Shown here one piece after another: positions 1-12,477 of a stretch of 64,000 nt of DNA (position 1 is its first letter; each line of letters opens with the position of its first letter). The stretch lies in assembly GCA_900155495.1 (NCBI GenBank), contig FTLJ01000507.1, positions 1 through 64,000 on the forward strand, in the 5' to 3' direction. The DNA comes from Porogramme epimiltina (Eukaryota > Basidiomycota > Agaricomycetes > Polyporales > Polyporaceae). The notes under the pieces are model-generated. The model was not told the DNA's origin. It was given only the letters and a program-made list of their open reading frames with translations, and did not search any database. The translations under genes and the position numbers were made by a program.

Positions 1-1316
1 CCGCCCCCGTCTGGGCCCAGTCCCCGAACGGCGGCGGCTCGCCGACGGCGCCGCGCTCCGCCTCGCCCCTCGCCGCGCCCCCCCCCCCCTCTCCCCCCGC
101 ACGCCCGCGCGGGTCCCCTCCGCGCGGCAGCCCCTCCTCGTCGCGCCCGACCTCGCCCACCCCCAGCGCGCGCTCGGCGGGGTCGCGCAAGAGCGTGCGC
201 AGCATGTACGACGCGTCCCCGTCCGGCGCGCACCCCCACGCGCACGCGCGGCCGCAGCCGTCGACGTCGCGCAACCCCGAGGAGAATTGGCTGACACAGG
301 CCGCCGCTCCGCGCTTCTCGCGCCTCGGGCTCAAGGCCGAGGGCGTCGTGCTCCCCGTCTCCGCGCGTGAGCACCGCCGCCGCTCCGTCGCGTCTGCGAG
401 CAGCGTCAACGCGCGCGCCAAGTCCATCGAGACTGCCCGCCCGCCCGCGCCCGCGCCGCCCCCTCTCCCCATCGCACGCGCGTCGACCTCCGCGCCCACC
501 CCACCCTCTTCCACCTCCTCCGGTTCCGCCCCTACCTCCCCGGCGCCCTCGCCCTTCCCTACGCCATCCTCCTCTCTATCCTCGCGCACGGGCGCGCGCC
601 ACCGCCCCTCAACAGCGCCAAGCGACGGCACCCCGCGCGGCCCCGCGCTCGTGCGGCAGCGCACCGCGTCCAGCGCGTCCGCAGCCTCCGACACCCCGCC
701 CAGCCTCACGATGAGCCCCGGCGCGTCCGCGTCGGATGTCTCCCTCCCGGACGCCGCGGCGTCCGAGTTCGGCGTGCTCCCCGCCCCGCGCGGCGTGCCC
801 TCCTCTCCCTCTCCCTCGCTCTTCCCCTCGCCCTCGCCTTTACCCTCGCCGCTCTCTGCGTCGCTCCCGCTCCCGCGCGTCGCCTCGCGCGGGAGCGTGC
901 AGTTCCACATTAACGACGTGCCCGTGGGCGTGTTCGACGTCCCCCCACAAGACGACTTCGCCGACGCGCGCGGCGTCGGCCCCGGCGCGAAGGGCAAGGG
1001 ACGGCAGCCCGCAGTGGACGTGCGCTCCGTCGCGTCGCTGGGCTCGATCGGGTCCCTCGGCTCGGTTGGGTCCGTGGGCTCGGTGGGCTCGGTGACCTCG
1101 TACGCCCCAGGTCCGCCGCCCGCACCGGGACATAGGGCGCCGCGCACGCCGTCGGTGCTCAACCCCGCGCACGGGCGCGCGGCGAGCGCGCCTGCGGCGG
1201 AGAGCGGTGCGGAGGAGAAGCAGGCGCGGCGGACGGCGACGCTCGGGCGGATGTGGAAGTCGATGAAGCGCTCCGTGACGGTGCGCCGCGCGAAGGCGGT
1301 CGCGCGCGAGGCGTGA
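1..1316 (+). CDS. Ser/Pro/Ala-rich protein, 3' part only
   Basis: The reading frame is open from base 3 to a TGA at 1316, so the gene begins upstream of the window; the first in-window ATG is at 195. The protein is low-complexity and rich in Ser, Pro, Ala and Arg, as is typical of disordered fungal regulatory or scaffold proteins. Two parts look less random: a segment around 300-400 with F-S-R-L-G-L-K-A-E-G followed by a Ser-Arg stretch, and a basic C-terminus (M-W-K-S-M-K-R-S-V-T-V-R-R-A-K) that could be a membrane or nuclear localisation patch. At 1028-1095 it has a run of G-S-(V/L/I) tripeptides. I recognise no catalytic domain and cannot name a function. GC content here is much higher than in the flanking intergenic DNA, which fits coding sequence. 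Confidence 0.7.
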   Translation, partial: APVWAQSPNGGGSPTAPRSASPLAAPPPPSPPARPRGSPPRGSPSSSRPTSPTPSARSAGSRKSVRSMYDASPSGAHPHAHARPQPSTSRNPEENWLTQAAAPRFSRLGLKAEGVVLPVSAREHRRRSVASASSVNARAKSIETARPPAPAPPPLPIARASTSAPTPPSSTSSGSAPTSPAPSPFPTPSSSLSSRTGARHRPSTAPSDGTPRGPALVRQRTASSASAASDTPPSLTMSPGASASDVSLPDAAASEFGVLPAPRGVPSSPSPSLFPSPSPLPSPLSASLPLPRVASRGSVQFHINDVPVGVFDVPPQDDFADARGVGPGAKGKGRQPAVDVRSVASLGSIGSLGSVGSVGSVGSVTSYAPGPPPAPGHRAPRTPSVLNPAHGRAASAPAAESGAEEKQARRTATLGRMWKSMKRSVTVRRAKAVAREA

Positions 1317-1733
1317 GGCGTGGGGCGGGATGCGTTGAGGCCCCGTGGGGCGCGTCTGGGCTGGCGCGCGGAGGACGGGTATACCCCAAGCACCGCCTGA
1401 TACCTGTCCGAGGATTTGGAGGGCCCTGGCCGCGCGAGGCTGTCGCGCTGCCGCGCCCGTGCTCCTCGGACGTCTGTAACTTATTTACTGGTCACTTAAG
1501 CTCGCATCACGCTCGTTTCTTGTAGACGCACACACACGTTGGAGGTTACCCCATGTACGCTCACCGGTCGACGACGTCCAGAAAGCACCCTGTGTATACA
1601 ACTGTCCATATGGCCCTCCGCTCCTCCCCTTCGAACTTTCGCGGGCAGGCGGGCTCACGCTTCTCGGTCTATGTACTGCGGTCCGTAGTAATCCAAATTC
1701 ATTTCCTCCGGAATCTGGCCCCATGACTGCTGG
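1317..1733. other. Intergenic, convergent gene ends
   Basis: This is the space between the stop of the Ser-rich protein and the stop of the aminotransferase, which converge here. I see only short unsupported open frames and no RNA gene. Confidence 0.5.
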
Positions 1734-3542
<1,809 letters not shown>

Positions 3543-4119
3543 GGGTGCCTCTTTTGTGGATGGGAGAGCTAGGACGGTGTAGATGAGGACGTTAGCTGCG
3601 CCAGTTACCAGGCCTTATAGACCAATTGATCGAGTCATGGGCCTGTGGCGACATCAACGTATTACCCAGGTCGTAGGCGCCGGCCCAACGCGGGCTCATT
3701 CCACCTGCTTACCTACAGCACCCTCGATCAGAATGCCTTAACATGTTGCCGGGTTATCTCTGAGGGTTGACCACGAAGATATCGCCGGATGGCTTTCGGA
3801 GCATATCCGTAAAAGATACGAGGGCATTTCATGTCGTCGTTGCACGTTCGTATTTCCTCAGGTCTAGCTGTTCGAGGGTCATGAGGTATCCATAGAACAA
3901 GATACCCACTTCCAAGAAGAAGTAGCTGGCGGTAAACGTCACGATGGGGTAAGCAGCACTTACTCATACTCTAGAGAAAGCGGACCAATACGACGACTCA
4001 TCCCACGGCGAAAAAGGGACCGCATTCATAGAATATAGCGTGGTAAATACGCGCGTCCAATCCAAGCAACTGGGAAAGGAACACTCATAATCAGTAGTCG
4101 AACGAATGAGCAGTGTACG
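3543..4119. other. Intergenic, no supported gene
   Basis: An 79-codon open frame on the minus strand (3728-3967) has no recognisable domain and no join to a longer gene. The region presumably holds the aminotransferase promoter and the 3' flank of the F-box type gene. Confidence 0.4.
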
Positions 4120-5748
4120 TCAAAGAATGTCTACAGTCCATTCCGGATTCCGAACCACGGCATGGTATGCCCACCGTGCTACCGTCGGCCTGACGTCCCA
4201 CCGGTCAGACCATACAGACAACGGATCTAGCACGCACAACCACTCACCAAAGTGATAAATCTTGGAACGCTTCGGCTCTATGGTGGTTGTAAGCCTCCTG
4301 GAAATGGCTGAGATGCCCAGAAAAAGAAACTCACTCGCCACCTCTACAACTTTCTCCACTTCCTCCTGCCTCGTCAATGACAGCAGGTCTCTCGCTTCAA
4401 GCACAGGAAGCTTCCCCACGAGTGCGTCCCACCCAGCTTCTACATGTGAAGCGTCCTTGCACGTATTCTTGAACGTAATCTCCCCAAGAGAGAGGAGCAC
4501 GCTGAGCGTCTGGTCCATGCCGGCCCATGCATCACGCGGGATGCGGTCGACCTCCTCTGCGGCGAGGTGGGCGTAGATGTGTACAGAGCGCAGGCGGACG
4601 AACGCGTGCGGGTCCAGCTGTGCGAGCGTATGCACGATGAGGAAGAGACTGTCGAGCTTGCCGTCTAGTGTGAGCGTCGTAACTGTCGGCGGACGCCGAG
4701 GAGTGAGGGAGAGGACGGTGGGGGTCGCTTGTACCTGGTCGATGTCTGCGAAGTGCCTGAGTTAGTGGACGCCCAGATGTTAGAATGTGCGGCCAGGCTC
4801 ACCGTCGACGCGCCACCGGTAGAAGTTGATATGAAGGTGCTGGAGCGATGGCATGAAAAAGATGCTGTTGTTCAACGTGTGGACTTGGCCGATACGGTAA
4901 AGGGTATACGTGAAGTGCTCCGCGTGGCAGTGTGTAGTTAGCCAAGGCATCATGGTAAGTGGCGACGGCGAGTACGCCTCTGAGATCTTCAGTAAGTGGA
5001 TAGCGATTGGGGGGCCGATGGGGGTATTGGAACCGGGTGAGGCGGTGCGATTCAATGAAGATAAACGGCCGACACGAATTGTATGAACAAGTGGATGGGA
5101 GCGGACGAGTTCGTAGAAATCGGCGTTGGAACGGAACCAGCAGTCGAAAATCGTGAACATATCGAGTTGGGGAAATGCGGCCGAAAGTGTAGCCACCACG
5201 GTGCTATCGAGCGGGAGGTCCTTGAGTCCAAGATGTCGCACATTGGGAGCTAGTCGGGCTATTTCGGATATGAAGGTGTGAGCCGGAGGTTTCAGCCCTT
5301 GTTCGTCGATGAATTTTCGGACACGGTCCTGTGTGTCGTCTGGCATGTCGTCCAACGCTTCGAGTGTCAAGCTACGTGCATAACTCAGCAGGTGAGGGGA
5401 CTTGACGAAGAATAGAGTCTTGGCTCGTTGGAAGTTGCGGCGGGTGATGATAATGGTCTCGAATAGGTGAAAACGGGCAGTCGATACGAGTGCATGGCAG
5501 AGAAGTGAGCAGCTTTGTAAGGTGCGCTTGTCACCATGCAGGCAGTCGATGACAACATCCAAGAGTTCCGGCGGTAAACGAGGCTTGTCCTCGTCAGGTG
5601 ATGGGTTTTCATGGAGTGTGGACGGCAACTTCTTGCCTACGGATTTCATGGCGACACCCCAGCTTCGTGCGGCTGACCAAGGCTTGGATAGTCCTCGCCA
5701 TTTCTGCGCGACCAAGGGTCGTGAGTTATGTGGGTCTGCAGGTTCCAT
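4120..5748 (-). CDS. F-box-like protein
   Basis: Two exons join across a 55-base intron (about 4748-4802), giving V-D-D-I-D-Q-V-Q-A-T. The protein is about 530 residues. Near residue 60 it has an F-box-like N-terminal helix, L-P-P-E-L-L-D-V-V-I-D-C-L, followed by C-S-L-L-C-H-A-L-V and R-F-H-L-F-E, the usual pattern of basidiomycete F-box proteins. The rest has leucine-patterned segments (R-H-L-G-L-K-D-L, L-Q-H-L-H-I-N) like the degenerate LRR parts of these proteins. Known members act as substrate adaptors of SCF ubiquitin ligases through Skp1; the substrate is unknown here. I chose the ATG at 5748 (M-E-P-A-D-P), but the frame extends upstream to another ATG at 5784. Basidiomycete genomes carry many such genes. 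Confidence 0.75.
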
Positions 5749-6123
5749 AATCTGTAATTTCGAGTATGAGTAAATTGACTGCATTCCGCAACAGTTGAGG
5801 CGATACTTCACCGTAAATCGGACGTTTAACTTGATTGTTTGAGAAAATTGGACTATTTCGTCGCGCGGAGTACTAAGAATATTATAGGCTTATTCGCCGA
5901 AAAAAATCATCAAGACTATGACGTGTGTCAGAAGACGAAAGCGAAGGAAGGGGCAAAGAGACTGCGGTTGACCGAGCTATCAAAGTTGAAGTTGTGCTAC
6001 GTATACGCTAACGTCACAAAGCAAGCGGGCTAAGCGAGTACCCCTGTCGGGAACATCAATCGCCGGAGGGGCTGGATAGAACCCTTAGCCAAATATATAC
6101 CTACTTGTGCGCGACCTTCCCAT
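5749..6123. other. Intergenic between F-box type gene and tRNA-Arg
   Basis: AT-rich sequence with no supported gene. It contains the probable promoter of the minus-strand F-box type gene and the 5' flank of the tRNA. Confidence 0.4.
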
Positions 6124-6226
6124 GGCTACCTGGCGCAATGGTAGCGCGTTTGGCTTCGATCGCCGACGGCACTATTCTCCATTCGTGGGGACCAAAAGGT
6201 TGCAGGTTCGAGTCCTGCGGTGGTCA
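6124..6226 (+). tRNA. tRNA-Arg (anticodon UCG) with intron
   Basis: All cloverleaf parts can be paired. The acceptor stem is GGCTACC with GGTGGTC, including two G-U pairs. The D arm is GCGC/GCGC with loop AATGGTA, the anticodon stem TTTGG/CCAAA, and the T arm GCAGG-TTCGAGT-CCTGC, with discriminator A at 6226. The anticodon loop reads C-T-T-C-G-A, which places TCG at 34-36 and decodes CGA. A 31-base intron (6160-6190) interrupts the loop one base 3' of the anticodon, the standard position for nuclear tRNA introns. A T6 run starting at 6227 is a good Pol III terminator. Confidence 0.88.
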
Positions 6227-6315
6227 TTTTTTCCAACTGCGATTCTATTTAGAGTTACATAGATAGTATCTTCTTTTTAGAGCCTGCAAATCCAATACGC
6301 CATTCTCCAGAACAT

Positions 6316-7420
6316 TTAGTTGTCAGATTCATCCGGCGGATTGATGCGAATCTATAACGTGATGACGGTAGAGAGTAATTAGCTCCTACTATACAGCCAC
6401 ATAACAACTACACTGGGAAATGCGGCGCACCTTGGACACAGCATTCTCGATTTCTTTGTGGACTACGTCGGTGAAGCTCTTCACTTTTTGGTGGATGGTG
6501 CCCATGCATACTTGGCACCCTTGTGCTGACTCGACTACTGGGTCCAGGAGTGTGGCGGATAACGCAATAGCGGGGTCCGGTGTCATCTCTAACGCGTGGT
6601 CCAGTTCGCGCAGGTACGTGACCCACGATTTGCGCATGTTCCACGTTACGTTCGTGAACGTCTCCTGGCCCAATGTCGCGGACGGCAGGCGGTAGCTAGT
6701 GCGCTTGCAACGAGCGGATACGCTTGCGCCCCTCGCACGCGATCCGCCGACTTCTTCAAAGCGCGCGCCGCTCCCGCAGTCGCACCGAAGATGCTCCGCG
6801 CGGCGACGGAGCCAGCTCGACCCCGCGAGGGTGGCCACAGGGTCTCCCGCGAAAAGACCCATTCCCAAAAAACCGCGTGCTGCGGCGCTGCACCTCTTGC
6901 GGTATTGCGAGAGGCGATGCCAATCGCGGAAGCTGATGAGCTCGAGCTCCTCGACGTATTCAAAATATATGGGTGTCTTGAGGCTGTGACGTGCTGCGGC
7001 TTGAGCGACATCGGGGAGATCGTACGCGCAGGCCAGAGCGTAACATATGATAGGCTCTATGGCGAGGACGGCGGGATCAAGCAGCGCGCGGTGCACGCCG
7101 TCCGTGATGCTCGTCATTTCGTACTTTCGCCCAGCTTCCAACAGCGCGCGGGCTTTGCGAGGATTATCGACTGTAGGAAGGACGTGGGTGTAGCAGAATG
7201 GAATGAGATCCGACCAGGGTTCTCTGCCTTCTTGCACCTCGACCAAAGGCTTGGTCTCGGAAGGTCCAGGGGGAGCTTGAGGGAGAGAAAGCATAGCGGA
7301 GAAGAACGGAGATTCGCGGGAGAGTATATCCCTGTGGACATGAAACTCGATGCCGTCGCAGGTACGTATGATGATATCACCGACGAGAGGATCGCAAAAA
7401 AGATGGGGCAGAGCAGTCAT
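6316..7420 (-). CDS. BTB/POZ domain protein with C-terminal CxxC module
   Basis: The N-terminal 110 residues are a BTB/POZ domain of the fungal type: V-G-D-I-I-I-R-T-C-D-G-I-E-F-H-V-H-R-D-I-L, then S-P-F-F-S-A-M-L-S-L-P-Q. BTB domains mediate dimerisation and often recruit Cul3 ligases. The C-terminal part has W-V-T-Y-L-R-E-L-D-H-A-L and, about 60 residues from the end, G-C-Q-V-C-M-G. Both are shared with the BTB genes at 12.5 and 46.8 kb. The true ATG is at 7420 (M-T-A-L-P-H-L). If unspliced the frame stops at 6389. A terminal phase-0 intron matching that of the two paralogs (donor GTGCGC after A-V-S-K, acceptor TTATAG) would extend it to 6316, and I prefer that model. Target and pathway are unknown. 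Confidence 0.78.
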
Positions 7421-7808
7421 AGTCACGTAGGAGGTAAGTTCGGGTGGGAACCTGGAGGCCGAAGCAATTGAGGTCTCAGGACGATGCCATCGACGATTAG
7501 TCTATATACAGACATCGATGGCCACATATCACGTTACCCTGAAGCATGTTTCCAACGTCTGTCCTGTGTGGGAGCGCGAAGCTGGGAGATGGGCGGAACG
7601 ATTGAATCACGGACTGTGAAGTCAGCCCCTTGCGCTCTCAGCCCGGAAAACGCCGGATCAGCCATGCCACCACAATATGGTAACGCATCGACGCCGTTAC
7701 CCATTCACCGGCACCTCTCGAAAGAACCGGGAGACATGGTACTGCGACATGGCGTATGAATGAATATACGTATAAATCCTGCTGAAATGATGCCACTAAA
7801 CCTCCGTC
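7421..7808. other. Intergenic, no supported gene
   Basis: The upstream flank of the BTB gene and the downstream flank of the next minus-strand gene. Nothing recognisable. Confidence 0.4.
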
Positions 7809-8531
7809 CTAAGTTTGAACACCTTCCGCCTTCACCATCACCCCCATTACTTCACCATCCTTAGCGGTATTCGATTCTTCACTACCCTCTGCGGCATCTT
7901 CCCTGACATTTGGAACCTCCTTCTCCGCGTCGAGGACAGCCTGGTTAAACCAGGCCATGTCACGGTCTATCGCACCCGGTGGATGTTCTTCTAACGTGCA
8001 GATCAAAACGCTCGCCTGCCCGAGGGTTAACCCGAGCATGCCTAGGTGTGACTCGACTGAGGGTAAACCGAGTCCCGACGCTAGTCGGACGATCGTGTCT
8101 CGCTGGTGAATGGACAACGGCTCGTTGCATCGCCGCCAAGTGGATGGGTGACCAGGGGGTGTGTACTACAACGTCGCCTACCTGCTGTAGACAGTCGAGG
8201 GCAGGAGGGTTTATAAGACACACCTCTGGCCCATACCCGAGGGAGTTGATGTAGTCCTCGCTAGGTATCGTCCCATTCTCGATGAGGTCGATGAGAATGG
8301 CCGCCTCCATCTTGCTGACCTTCTGGCCGCTGGGGGGAAGACCCCAAATGACGAACGGAATGTGTATGTCGTGGATCCTGCCGAGCACATACAGCTTCCT
8401 GGATTGCTTGTCGGTCATGGGCTCTTCCCAAGAGTCGTCAGCGTGAGAAATGGAATTAAATATTGAGCCGAAAACAACTCACTGTCCCCCGTAGCCCACT
8501 CGCTCGGCCGCCGGCCTTCCCAAACAGTCAT
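7809..8531 (-). CDS. Uncharacterised small protein
   Basis: I do not recognise this protein. A spliced model starts at the ATG at 8531 (M-T-V-W-E-G-R-R). An intron with donor GTGAGT (near 8480) joins it to a frame with M-T-D-K-Q-S-R-K-L-Y-V-L-G-R. A second intron of about 61 bases (donor GTAGGC after L-D-C-L-Q-Q, acceptor near 8135) restores the frame to L-S-I-H-Q-R-D-T-I-V-R-L-A-S. The product is about 190 residues with an acidic C-terminus. Without the second intron the two halves lie in different frames, so an alternative is a frameshifted gene. The start could also be the ATG at 8418. No motif suggests a role. Confidence 0.45.
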
Positions 8532-9518
8532 TTCAGGTGTGGGTGCAAGCTAGGAATTGCTTTAAGTTTGTAGTGATGGAAGGGGAGAGAAAGACGGGGC
8601 AGTGGTGTTAGAGGGGTGAGTCGGTCCATTTTTGCCGTAACACTGTCTTGTTTGTGACATGGGGCTAGAACAACGGCGACACATCTGAATTCCAAGATTT
8701 GTGACATACAGTGGAGGACGAGTGCCAAAAACACTGATACTCTTGAGAATCGTAATATCTGCGACTCTGCTACATTGCTGCACAGGTAGCAGAACTGCGA
8801 CACATTCTAAGATTTACGACGCAGGTTGGGGGACGAGCGGATCCAAGTGTGAGTCTAGACCTGATCGCAAGTCCATTCTAGGGATGTATGCAAGTTGGGT
8901 AACTAATCATAGCCACGTAAATACCTCGGCGATGCCTAATACAGACCAATGTGGGGCGAGGTGTCGGAGGTGTGACGTTGGTGTCCGGGCCCGAGTCCAG
9001 CATGCTTCCTTCCCGAACGGTGTTGCGATGATAGCTGAGTACGGACACCGGAATACCTGCAAAAGACAGATAAGACCGATCGGCTCGGATTTAACTTTTC
9101 GGACGAGTCCGTCGCGAAGATATTTCGTGCTAGTGCTTCGCAAATAACTTCGCGGAGGCTTGCTTGACCTTATGCTGGAATGAGTCCACCATCGTTGATT
9201 CGACCCTCTCCCGAGTCTCGGGTTCTAACACAGGAATAAGACAGCCGATTTTGTACCCCTTCTTTCACGCCGGATTGCGGGGGGCGAGCCAGTCTAAACA
9301 TTCTGGGGAAAAGCTCGACGTCTAGCACTGCTAGATATCTATCATGCGTCGCAATGCAGAAGGAGGGGAACATGATGTATGCGCGTGAGCGTTTGTAATA
9401 TTGATACAATACACAGAACTGAGTGCTAGAACGGCATCACATTCAGGACCGATACAAACGAGATGAACAGCAAGAACTCACAACAAAAGACGTCCGTGGC
9501 AGCCACTCAATATGCATC
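8532..9518. other. Intergenic, no supported gene
   Basis: No gene with domain support. The stretch contains a diverged local duplication (listed separately) and short unsupported open frames on both strands. Confidence 0.4.
8678..8837. repeat. Diverged direct repeat, unit about 40-45 bases
   Basis: The copies at 8678-8722 and 8799-8837 share GACACAT, then AAGATTT, and then GGACGAG in the same order, with small indels between. This looks like an old local duplication. It has no obvious function. Confidence 0.5.
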
Positions 9519-10218
9519 CTAGATCTCCACTTCTCGCACACCATCCTTATCAACAACCTTGACTTTGTACTTCTCCGGTGTCACTACCAAGCGCTTCGCG
9601 ACCTCGTCCAGGCACCTCCTCAGTGTCGCAAGACCCTCCTCGAGCGATGCCTCCGGGTTGTGGTAGCTAAAGACGGTAGAGAAAGGGTCGGAAACCCGCA
9701 GTAGGCATCGTCAATAGAGCATGTGGACGCACCGATCGAGCAAACTGAGCGCGAAGTACGCGCCATAGCCATGCGCGGCAAATGGTACGCTGGACATTGT
9801 GCCCAGGTAGTCCACCCAGTAGAGATGGGGAGTGTCGGCGGCAGTGTCGTATCCACCAATGAGGAGGTTCACTGCGTACGGTCGACGCGAGCGGAGGGAG
9901 TCGGCGAGGGTACGACGGATCCAAGAGGCGGCGGAGGGAGGGCGGAGGGCGTAGGTGTTACGGATTTGGTAGAGGCGGATATTGCGCTCAATGTACTCCG
10001 CAAATTGGACAGTATCACCTGGGTATAATTAACACCACGTAGCACGCAAGGCCCACAAGAGGCGCACCTGGCTCGCCGGAGTACGCCATGAGCAGATGAG
10101 GGCTGAGGACCTTGATCTTGTCCTCGTCGACCTTCATCTTCACGATAGACCGAGCAGCGGTAGTATCTGCAGCCACGATGACGTAGTCTTTTCCTGTCAG
10201 CGCAAAGGAGATATCCAT
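9519..10218 (-). CDS. PRE1: 20S proteasome subunit beta-4 (Pre1 / PSMB2 type)
   Basis: This encodes a non-catalytic beta subunit of the 20S proteasome core, present in cytosol and nucleus. The start ATG at 10218 gives [19 protein letters not shown], the known N-terminus of the Pre1/PSMB2 group, which lacks a propeptide and a catalytic Thr1. Two introns join cleanly. The first (about 10019-10061) forms [14 protein letters not shown]. The second (donor GTGCGT, acceptor TTTAG near 9670-9730) forms S-L-L-D-R-Y-H-N-P-E-A-S, matching the conserved D-R-Y helix. The C-terminus reads [13 protein letters not shown] and stops at 9519. Length is close to 200 residues, as expected for the family. This is one of the safest calls in the window. 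Confidence 0.93.
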
Positions 10219-12477
10219 GATGGCGGGTGGTGGAAGAGAACACGGAAGGGGAGGAGGTAAAGTGAACGCGGGGCTGCTAAGTGTGTCGCTCAGTCGACCG
10301 CGACACGCGTCGGGACGCGTAAGTCGGATAATGCCGACCGCTCACGTGCGTCCAATGACGTATCGTCAGATCAAACGTTACTACGGTCTACTTGCTGCCA
10401 GGCTGGTTTTTGTTCATCTATCGAGTCGTTCTATTCCTCCGAACTCGACGCTTGCCACCTCTCTCATCATTGGAAAGCACCGAATTCCTCGCCAGGACCC
10501 ATCCTGCGGTCACTCGATCATACGAAGTGGCGATGGCGTCGTGTTCTACATTCAGAAGCAAACCGTTGCCAACAACCCCTCTGTCCTTCCTATCGCGCTC
10601 ACTTTCGCTGAACCACCGTCTCGCAACGACTTCGAAGACAAGCTTATGGTGGCGATAGAAGAATCTAGCGCTCTCTTAGCCGGAGTCTTGCCCTTCTCTA
10701 GACGATGTCCGACGACTTCTAGGGTCCGACAAGAAGTCGAAACTTCCCGCGCTTGCTCATCGGATCGTCCGCGTTCTTCTCCTCCGTCTCTCTTCCGGCC
10801 CCCACAGTGATCATGCACTATCAGTCGCATACGGCTCCTCTGACGCTGCTAGTATGTGGTGGTGTTCGGTACGCACGTTGTTCAAGCTACTCGGAAGACC
10901 CGAAGGGATGCCATGACGGAGGTCGTCACAAGCAGTTCAAAGGAGAATACCTTCCTCCATAGGGCGCCCTAGGCGCCATTCGACGCAGCAATCATGCCAG
11001 CATCTGGTGTTCATTGAAGCTGCCTTCGGCTTTCACAAAACGTGCGTTGGAATCCCGAGTATGGAGACACGATTGGACCCACCTTCCTATGAGGTTCTTG
11101 CAAGTTCCTGTCGCGGCTCCCATGCGCCGCGGAACGTGCCCGCCAACTGTCACATACAAGGTCCAATCGCTCACGTCATTAGTACAGACGGAGATGGAGA
11201 AAGGCATCTGCAAGGTGAGTAACGCATTCTCTGTGCAAGTGACCTGCCTCATTCTCATTACCCATTTTCGTAACTCACATCAGCCTTGGGGCTATAGCAT
11301 AACGACCGGGATGGCACCATATAGTGCGTCCGCTGTTTCTACCTCATAGATCATAAACTAACTATTCTCTCAAGTGTAAAATGGTTTCGTTTGTACTCGC
11401 TTGCAACCATGTCTTAATGCGCAACATGTTCCAACAAAAATGACGCCGCCTGATTCCCCAAAGAGCACCGGATTCATCTACGCTACGCCCGTGAGGAAGA
11501 TTCAAAGCGGCCTTGAAGATATCGGCGATTCGCCTGTGGTTGCTAGATCCTTCGGCACTTGTCGGGCATCTACACACGGCGTTTCTATCAAAGGTGCTGT
11601 GATGACGTCTGCAGGCCCGCCAGTGGATGGCAAGAGTCTCCTTCAAGAGCATCCCCGAGACGTAATCTGAGTGATTCCGCCTGTCACGATCGCTCACCGC
11701 CCCGACGATCTACATGTCCGTACTAGGTATGCCTGACTCACCACTGCTTTAATTATCCCCTCATCTCCTCGTCTCCTCGTAGGTGTTACGTACGGTATAG
11801 ACTCCACCCGCGGAAAGGTACCGTCGGCAATGATCGATCGTGGTTCTTGCTCAAGATCTGCGGCGGAGTTCCGCACAGCGGCGTACTTGGGCTCTTGACG
11901 TTGCACTTTCGACGCCTATTTCAGAGCTCACACCGGCAATAATGCGCGATGGTCTGTCCACGGGTTGGCCACGTTGGCCACATGGCTGTCCTTTTGTAGG
12001 CGCGTGTAGCTTTATGTGTAGGGGGCCGCCACACGGGCGCTCCAGCTCAAGAGGCAAGCTCACCCTCGGTACCTCACTTACCGTCCTGCAGAGATAAAAG
12101 GTGAGTCTTGCTCCTCATTCAGTGAACTTGCTGTATTGAGATCAAATCGTTCTGCAGAGCGCTTGGCATCGACGCGGACGGAGTATAGGTGCATCTGCTT
12201 TCTAAAGGCTATGTGCGTTATCAAGGTCTGACCAGTACCATCGCAGATATCTGAATTCACGAGCTTAAATGGGTCGCCTTCTTCCTAGGAGCGCGCCCAG
12301 GTAGCTCCATGGCAGATCCCAATTAGAAGGGAAGTGCATAATCAAGCGGGTACAGCGCCCCTGGCGGAGCTGGGTGAGCCTGCCTACAAGATTGTGGGTT
12401 GGCCCTTCCGCCTCGTCCGTCACGGTTCTGCCCTCCGACCTCTCCCTCCCGTACGCTCGTACGCTCCTTCCACGACA
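10219..12477. other. Gene-poor stretch with unresolved open frames
   Basis: Apart from a BTB-like fragment (listed separately) I find no complete gene. A plus-strand frame at 11014-11215 followed by a GTGAGT donor and a CATCAG acceptor near 11283 could be exons of an unknown gene, but I see no domain and no convincing start. The last part is the promoter of the BTB gene at 12478. Confidence 0.3.
10500..10810 (+). pseudogene. BTB/POZ-like fragment, possibly broken gene
   Basis: The plus-strand frame reads H-S-I-I-R-S-G-D-G-V-V-F-Y-I-Q-K-Q-T, then I-E-E-S-S-A-L-L-A-G-V-L-P-F. This resembles the start and the beta-strand/helix core of fungal BTB domains: compare S-D-G-I-E-F-Y-L-H in the 46.8 kb gene. 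After this the frame continues as low-complexity sequence and no second half of a BTB protein follows, so the copy is probably degenerate. A live gene with introns I have not found is the alternative. No confident start codon was found. Confidence 0.3.

Noticed and set aside
6596..7471. 291-codon plus-strand frame
   Set aside because: Antisense to the BTB gene on the minus strand, which has recognisable BTB motifs.
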